From the NCBI RefSeq assembly GCF_047495875.1, contig NC_092467.1:15527566-15591565 (forward strand): 64,000 nucleotides of DNA, given 5' to 3'. How positions within the stretch are numbered: position 1 is the first letter of the stretch; each line of letters begins with the position of its first letter. The position numbers and the translations under genes are program-made. The notes under the pieces are model-generated. The model searched no databases, was not told the DNA's origin, and saw only the letters and a program-made list of their open reading frames with translations. Below, in pieces: positions 59,301 to 64,000 of the stretch. The DNA is from Pithys albifrons albifrons (Eukaryota > Chordata > Aves > Passeriformes > Thamnophilidae).

Positions 59301-62300
59301 CTGTTAGAGTGAGTCCTTTATAGGACTCAGCAGTTGCCAGTGGCAGGTAACACATTGTGAAGACCTGCTGAGGGGTCTCCACGCTGTTGGCTTAGCCCCT
59401 CTGAAAAGGGCAGTCGAATCACCCTCTGAGCCAGTGAATCTGTTCAGTGAAGAGTCCCCTTACAAGGCACTGACAGGCTGGTCAGACATAAGGGTCTCGG
59501 CTTTCCTGGGGAACTGACAGACATCTAAATCACTAAGGGTCAAGAAAATCTCCTTATACTGAGGGTCAAGTAAACCCACTCTTTCATGTGATAGGTAGGT
59601 TTCCCCTGAGCAGGGAAGCCCCTTCTTTTTAAAAGTTAGAAGCATAAGTTTCCCATATAATCAGTAGATGATAACACAGGGACAATCTAACTTATAATGT
59701 CAGACACTTCAGTATTAACTACAGAATGCAAAAATACTTCTGGAAAACTCTGGCTTTCTGCTTGCTATGCAATCACATCTCTCATTTTGATTTACACGCA
59801 AGGTAAGGTTAAGACATGCTCCATATGCTCTGCTCTGGCCATTCAGACAGCAAACTTGTGTGGTCATTTCCACAGTTTCTTACTTTCAAGGAATCTCAAC
59901 TACAAGCAAAGGAGTGAGGATGTGAATCTCCAAGCTCCCACTGGACACAGAGCTGATCTCAGCTGGACTCCAGCAGACCAGGTTGTGGTGCCGCTCGATT
60001 GCTCTCATGTGTGTCCTGCAGCAAAGGGCACAGGGCCTGGGAACCCTGCCCAGGACCAGGCCAGAATAAGACCACACCAGGCTGACTGAACAGCTGGATG
60101 ACTCTGGCACCAGGGCTCAGGTATCACAGCCACAGACAATACTGCTAAACAGTCATCAAAACACAAATTGCAGTGCAAAGTAGCTGATAGTTACTACTGC
60201 CAAGCTGTATATTTTTGCATGAAGAGAAGCTAAAATTTCTCTTATGATAAAGTTAGTGGTGTATGGTGTGTAAGTTAGTTATATCAACACCTCAAGCACT
60301 TCTACAAAACTTAATATTTCAACCCATTAAAAATCTTATTAGAGAAACCAATTACAGGTTTTATAAACATATTTTCATATTATTAGGAAAAGACCTTCGT
60401 AAAGAATAATTAGAATGCAAAAAGCACCTGTAGAGTAAATTGATAATAGCAAAACTAGCTAAATGAAATTTGCTGTGAGCAAACCTCCTGACTAGTTTCT
60501 TTGTCTGAGTTATAAACGGACTATGTTTTTGTGTACTTGGACATTTTTCTAATAGAATGAGTGGCCCAGAGAATTCAAGCAATTGAGACAGTAGTGCAAA
60601 CATCGGCCATAATCCCTGCTCTGAGGACCAAAACATTCCAGAGCAGGCAATGATGAGCACGTGCAATTGATTATAAAAAATGATGGAACTCACATCTGTA
60701 TAAATTTCCCTTTCAAGATATAACAATTTTAATAGTGAAAATGAGAAGATTTATCGACTCTTAGGACAAGGCTCTACTATAGTTCTGGTGGAAATTAAGT
60801 TTTGATCAACATAGAAGAATATTTATTATGTTTAGCTACTAAATAATCTAGTGGTTTATTATTTTAATTGATCACCATACTGTGATATTGTGTGGTGATA
60901 TACCAGTGAAATTACTCATTAAAAGAATGACCTAAAAGTGAGCATGTTTTGACTACATAACAGATTTTTAAATAAGTCAATGGAGTAACAGTGATTAATG
61001 TATCATTCCTCATCAGAATGGAAACCAATAAAGGTTTACATCACCTGTATTCTTCACTAACATTATTTGTAGTTGCTATTCATAGCATGTGCATTTTAGA
61101 AGCCTGTAATATTTGAATCTTATATGGCATTTTTATACTTGTGTTTTAAATTATGTGCACTAATAGGCTCAAGTACGTAGAATTTTAAATCTTTATAAAT
61201 AACAGAATTTGTTGTGTTCAATAACAATTAAAACATTAATCTGCAGATCCCTATTTTAATGAATTTGTAGTGTTTTCTACATAGAAAATAAATGCAAAAG
61301 GTCAACTTATTATCTTCAAAATCTACTGTGCAGTCATCAGAGAATTAATTTTGTTATTCTGTTGAAGCTGCATGCAATCACCGAGGTTCATACAGGTGAA
61401 GTACTATTAAGTTCTGCTCACTGACACATACTGCAGTACACAAAATAAGAGCTAAGAAGTGCGGGCCAATGAAATTACTCCTACATGCAATTTGATTGTT
61501 TTTTGAAACAAGCTTTTGAAATACAGGCAGCAGACCTGTAGGTGTGGCGCTCCCTGTTTTTTGGAGCACCCCTGTTTTTTGGAGCACCCCTCTCCAGCAG
61601 TGCTCCCACAAGGGCAGTGAATACAGCACATGCTCCCTGCAGCCCACAGACAGCCTCTGGGGAGCTGCATCCACCTTGGTGTTTTACACTGAGCTGGGAA
61701 CAGGCTGTCTGGGCCTGAGAGAGGGAAAGAATACCTTCTCCATCTTCGGCAGCATCAAGACATGGTGGGAATGATGGGGAGGGGCAAGGAGTCAGGGCCT
61801 CAGGCTCCCAGGGTAGGGCAGGCTGTGAGATACATAGTTACAGATACACTGTAGATTATGAAAATACAATCCCACACACCAAGACCCGCAGAGCTGCCCA
61901 GGGCAGTGAGATGTGCACCCTTTTCCTTGGTAAACCCTGGGCAAAGCCAGACAGGACTGGATGGACTGCCCTCATTTGAAACAAACTTTGGAGAGTCAGT
62001 ATTGTATTTCATACACCAGGACTATTTCTTCATCCTCTAGTGCATTTGCTCATGACCCTTTCATTTATCACAGCAATAGGTCTCACATTTACAAGTATGG
62101 AGGACTTAAAAAGAAACAGGATTTTTTTGTTATTTTCAATATCTATTCCATTGATGCTGTCTTTGTGGGCTTTCTGCTGCTGTACCTCACTCCCAATGCA
62201 AATGTCATCATCAGGTAAAAATAAACTTTAAAACTACCTAGCAAAGTAGCTTTGTTTGCCTTTAGCAATTTAATATAGCTTCAGCATAAAAGTTTGCCCA

Positions 62301-64000
62301 CATGTGGATGAAAAAGCATCAGTGCTTCTGTGTGCACTCTGGAGCTGACTTTTCTCTCCTCTGGGCCCATGTGCTGAACATATTTAAAGGTGCCAGATCA
62401 TCTTTTAAGTACATAGCCACAAAGTTCAACTGAGGCTTTGCGGTTAAATCTTAGCTCAAAAGCCAGAAATATGAAGTGGCAGCACTAAGCCTACAACCAA
62501 AGTGCCTTTAACAGGTCTTTTGTGTTGACAGAGACTCCAAGGAAAGATGACAGGAAAAATGACCATGCTCCCATGCTTTTTGTAAATGCCTGATATTTAA
62601 GCAAAATAACAAATATTCATTCATTAACAGGACTTACTGATATAAGCCAAAGGCAGATTGAAATGTTGGGATTTTTTTCAAGTGACAGATATAAGGTTAT
62701 CTGAGGAAAACAACAGCAGGTTCTGAGGCAGAATGTTGAACTTTTCCACTGTATCTGCTGTGCTATCAAATAGGCTGTTGTGATCCGAGTTCTTACTGTG
62801 ATGTGCCAACAAAACTGGTTTTATATCACTTCTAAGAGTTCCATAACAGGATGTTATTCACTGCTAATGCATTTTGGTTCATATAAATGCAGAAAGAATC
62901 TGTGGCAGGTCATAGTGTATCACCCTGTTATTTTTAGTCCATGTACATAATTTACCTTATTCATTGCTACAGGGGCTCCACAACTGATTCAGGGCTGTGA
63001 TAGAGGCTCAAATGAAGTTAGAAAAAGGGCATTAGCATTACAATCTGTACAAAGTACTAACCAGAAAACTCAGATTCAATTTAGGGGATGAGAGTTATGC
63101 TGGAGATGCTTCACCTGCTCCTAATAATGTCATGAGTGCTATGCAACCAAATATGTTAGATAAGGTTTTCCTGGTTTAATGGTGAGCATAAATAAAGAGG
63201 AACAGTGCTCAGAAGATGCAAAATTACATACCTCTTTTGAAATAATGGAGCTACAACGATCTAGAGCAGTGTCTGGAGACAATTTTAAAAAGGTACTGTT
63301 TTCATGTAACTTGGCAGGATCACTCAAATCAGTGAGATAAGAAAGAGCTGGCAAATAATCAGAAAACATTTTGCCTGTCAAAATTCAAAGCTTCTCTTTC
63401 TGGGTCTTCTGAAAAATAAAGCATGGGCAGATGTGTTCTGTTTGTTCCTCCTTTAATTCTATCAGTTAAATAGCCAACCAGCAGACTTACAGTTACTGCA
63501 TCTTGACATGACAGTTAATCTTTACTTCTTTCATGACACTCATATATTAAATATTGGGGATCAGGTTCTATTTACTGCTCTCACTTTCTGTAATCCAATA
63601 AAATGAGTCTTCCCAGCTGCCCTCAAAGCAAAGTAAATCTTCTTTTCTAAACCATTTGCAAACAAATCCTCAGTGTTCATTGTCAGATCTAAGCTAGAAG
63701 GTATTTTATGTGACCACAAGCAGTTCACTGTCAACAGAAAAATCAGATGTTACATCCCAAAATACTTTCAAGCATATTTCCACAGACTAGCATACATGAA
63801 AATTATATTTTTTGAAACAGAGAAATCCTACCACAGAGCCCTACCATCCAGTCCATGTAGTGTATTCCATGCATCTGGATGAAATTATGTGCTAGGGAAG
63901 CCACAATATATAATTAACAATTACAATATTTCTATTCACCTGAAATCATGCTCTTCCCATGAAATCAAACCTATATCCTCATGATACTGTTCTGCTTGAA
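59301..64000. other. Intergenic region at the right edge
   Basis: AT-rich with a short tandem repeat (61,552-61,587). Two exon-like open stretches (62,041-62,214 plus; 63,229-63,379 minus) are described as findings only. No gene is supported. Confidence 0.65.
61552..61587. repeat. 18-bp perfect tandem duplication
   Basis: Two adjacent identical copies of CCCTGTTTTTTGGAGCAC. Confidence 0.95.

Noticed and set aside
1..64000. tRNA, rRNA, snoRNA, microRNA hairpins, CRISPR or bacterial-type operons
   Set aside because: None recognised by eye. Intron structure and CpG island show vertebrate nuclear DNA. A covariance-model scan would be needed to exclude small RNAs fully.

Overview
This window is vertebrate genomic DNA. 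A bird is the most likely source: the repeats are CR1-type LINE copies (two end in the short ATTCTATGA-type tail), there is a compact solo retroviral LTR, and the introns are compact for a PTB-family gene. Species cannot be named from sequence alone.

The left two thirds (1-42,280) hold one gene on the minus strand: PTBP2 (nPTB/brPTB), the neuronal polypyrimidine-tract-binding protein. All 14 coding exons can be placed with GT-AG junctions and consistent phase, from the ATG in a CpG island (42,191) to the TAA at 1,200. They total 1,614 nt, or 537 codons plus stop. That equals the usual 531-residue form plus two small inserts made by alternative acceptors (GLPVA at exon 9, one Arg at exon 14). 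The 3' UTR runs off the left edge.

The most interesting part is the exon 9-10-11 region. Exon 10 is 34 nt, so skipping it shifts the frame and creates a stop nine codons into exon 11. The intron upstream of exon 10 is pyrimidine-rich in the sense direction and has no AG for 439 nt, with a near-ideal branch sequence about 391 nt upstream. This is the cis architecture of the PTB-controlled poison-skipping switch. The visible 3' UTR also carries seed matches to miR-133, miR-124 (two) and miR-9, so both splicing and microRNA control can be read here.

The introns are AT-rich and mostly unrecognised. Exceptions are a solo LTR with 6-bp target duplications (23,280-23,921), two CR1 tails, one likely degraded LINE piece, a 27-bp tandem duplication next to exon 9, and several A/C-only low-complexity tracts.

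The CpG island at about 41,780-42,780 is the PTBP2 promoter, with a YY1-type element just upstream of the start codon, two NRF1-type palindromes, GC boxes and a 20-bp GC-rich inverted repeat.

The right third (42,780-64,000) looks like gene desert upstream of PTBP2. It contains an old LINE reverse-transcriptase fragment (about 46,200-46,880), a probable LTR-like block (about 58,900-59,300), G/T tracts and a small tandem repeat. Two stretches have exon-like splice signals and open frames (62,041-62,214 plus; 63,229-63,379 minus) and are reported as leads, not as genes.
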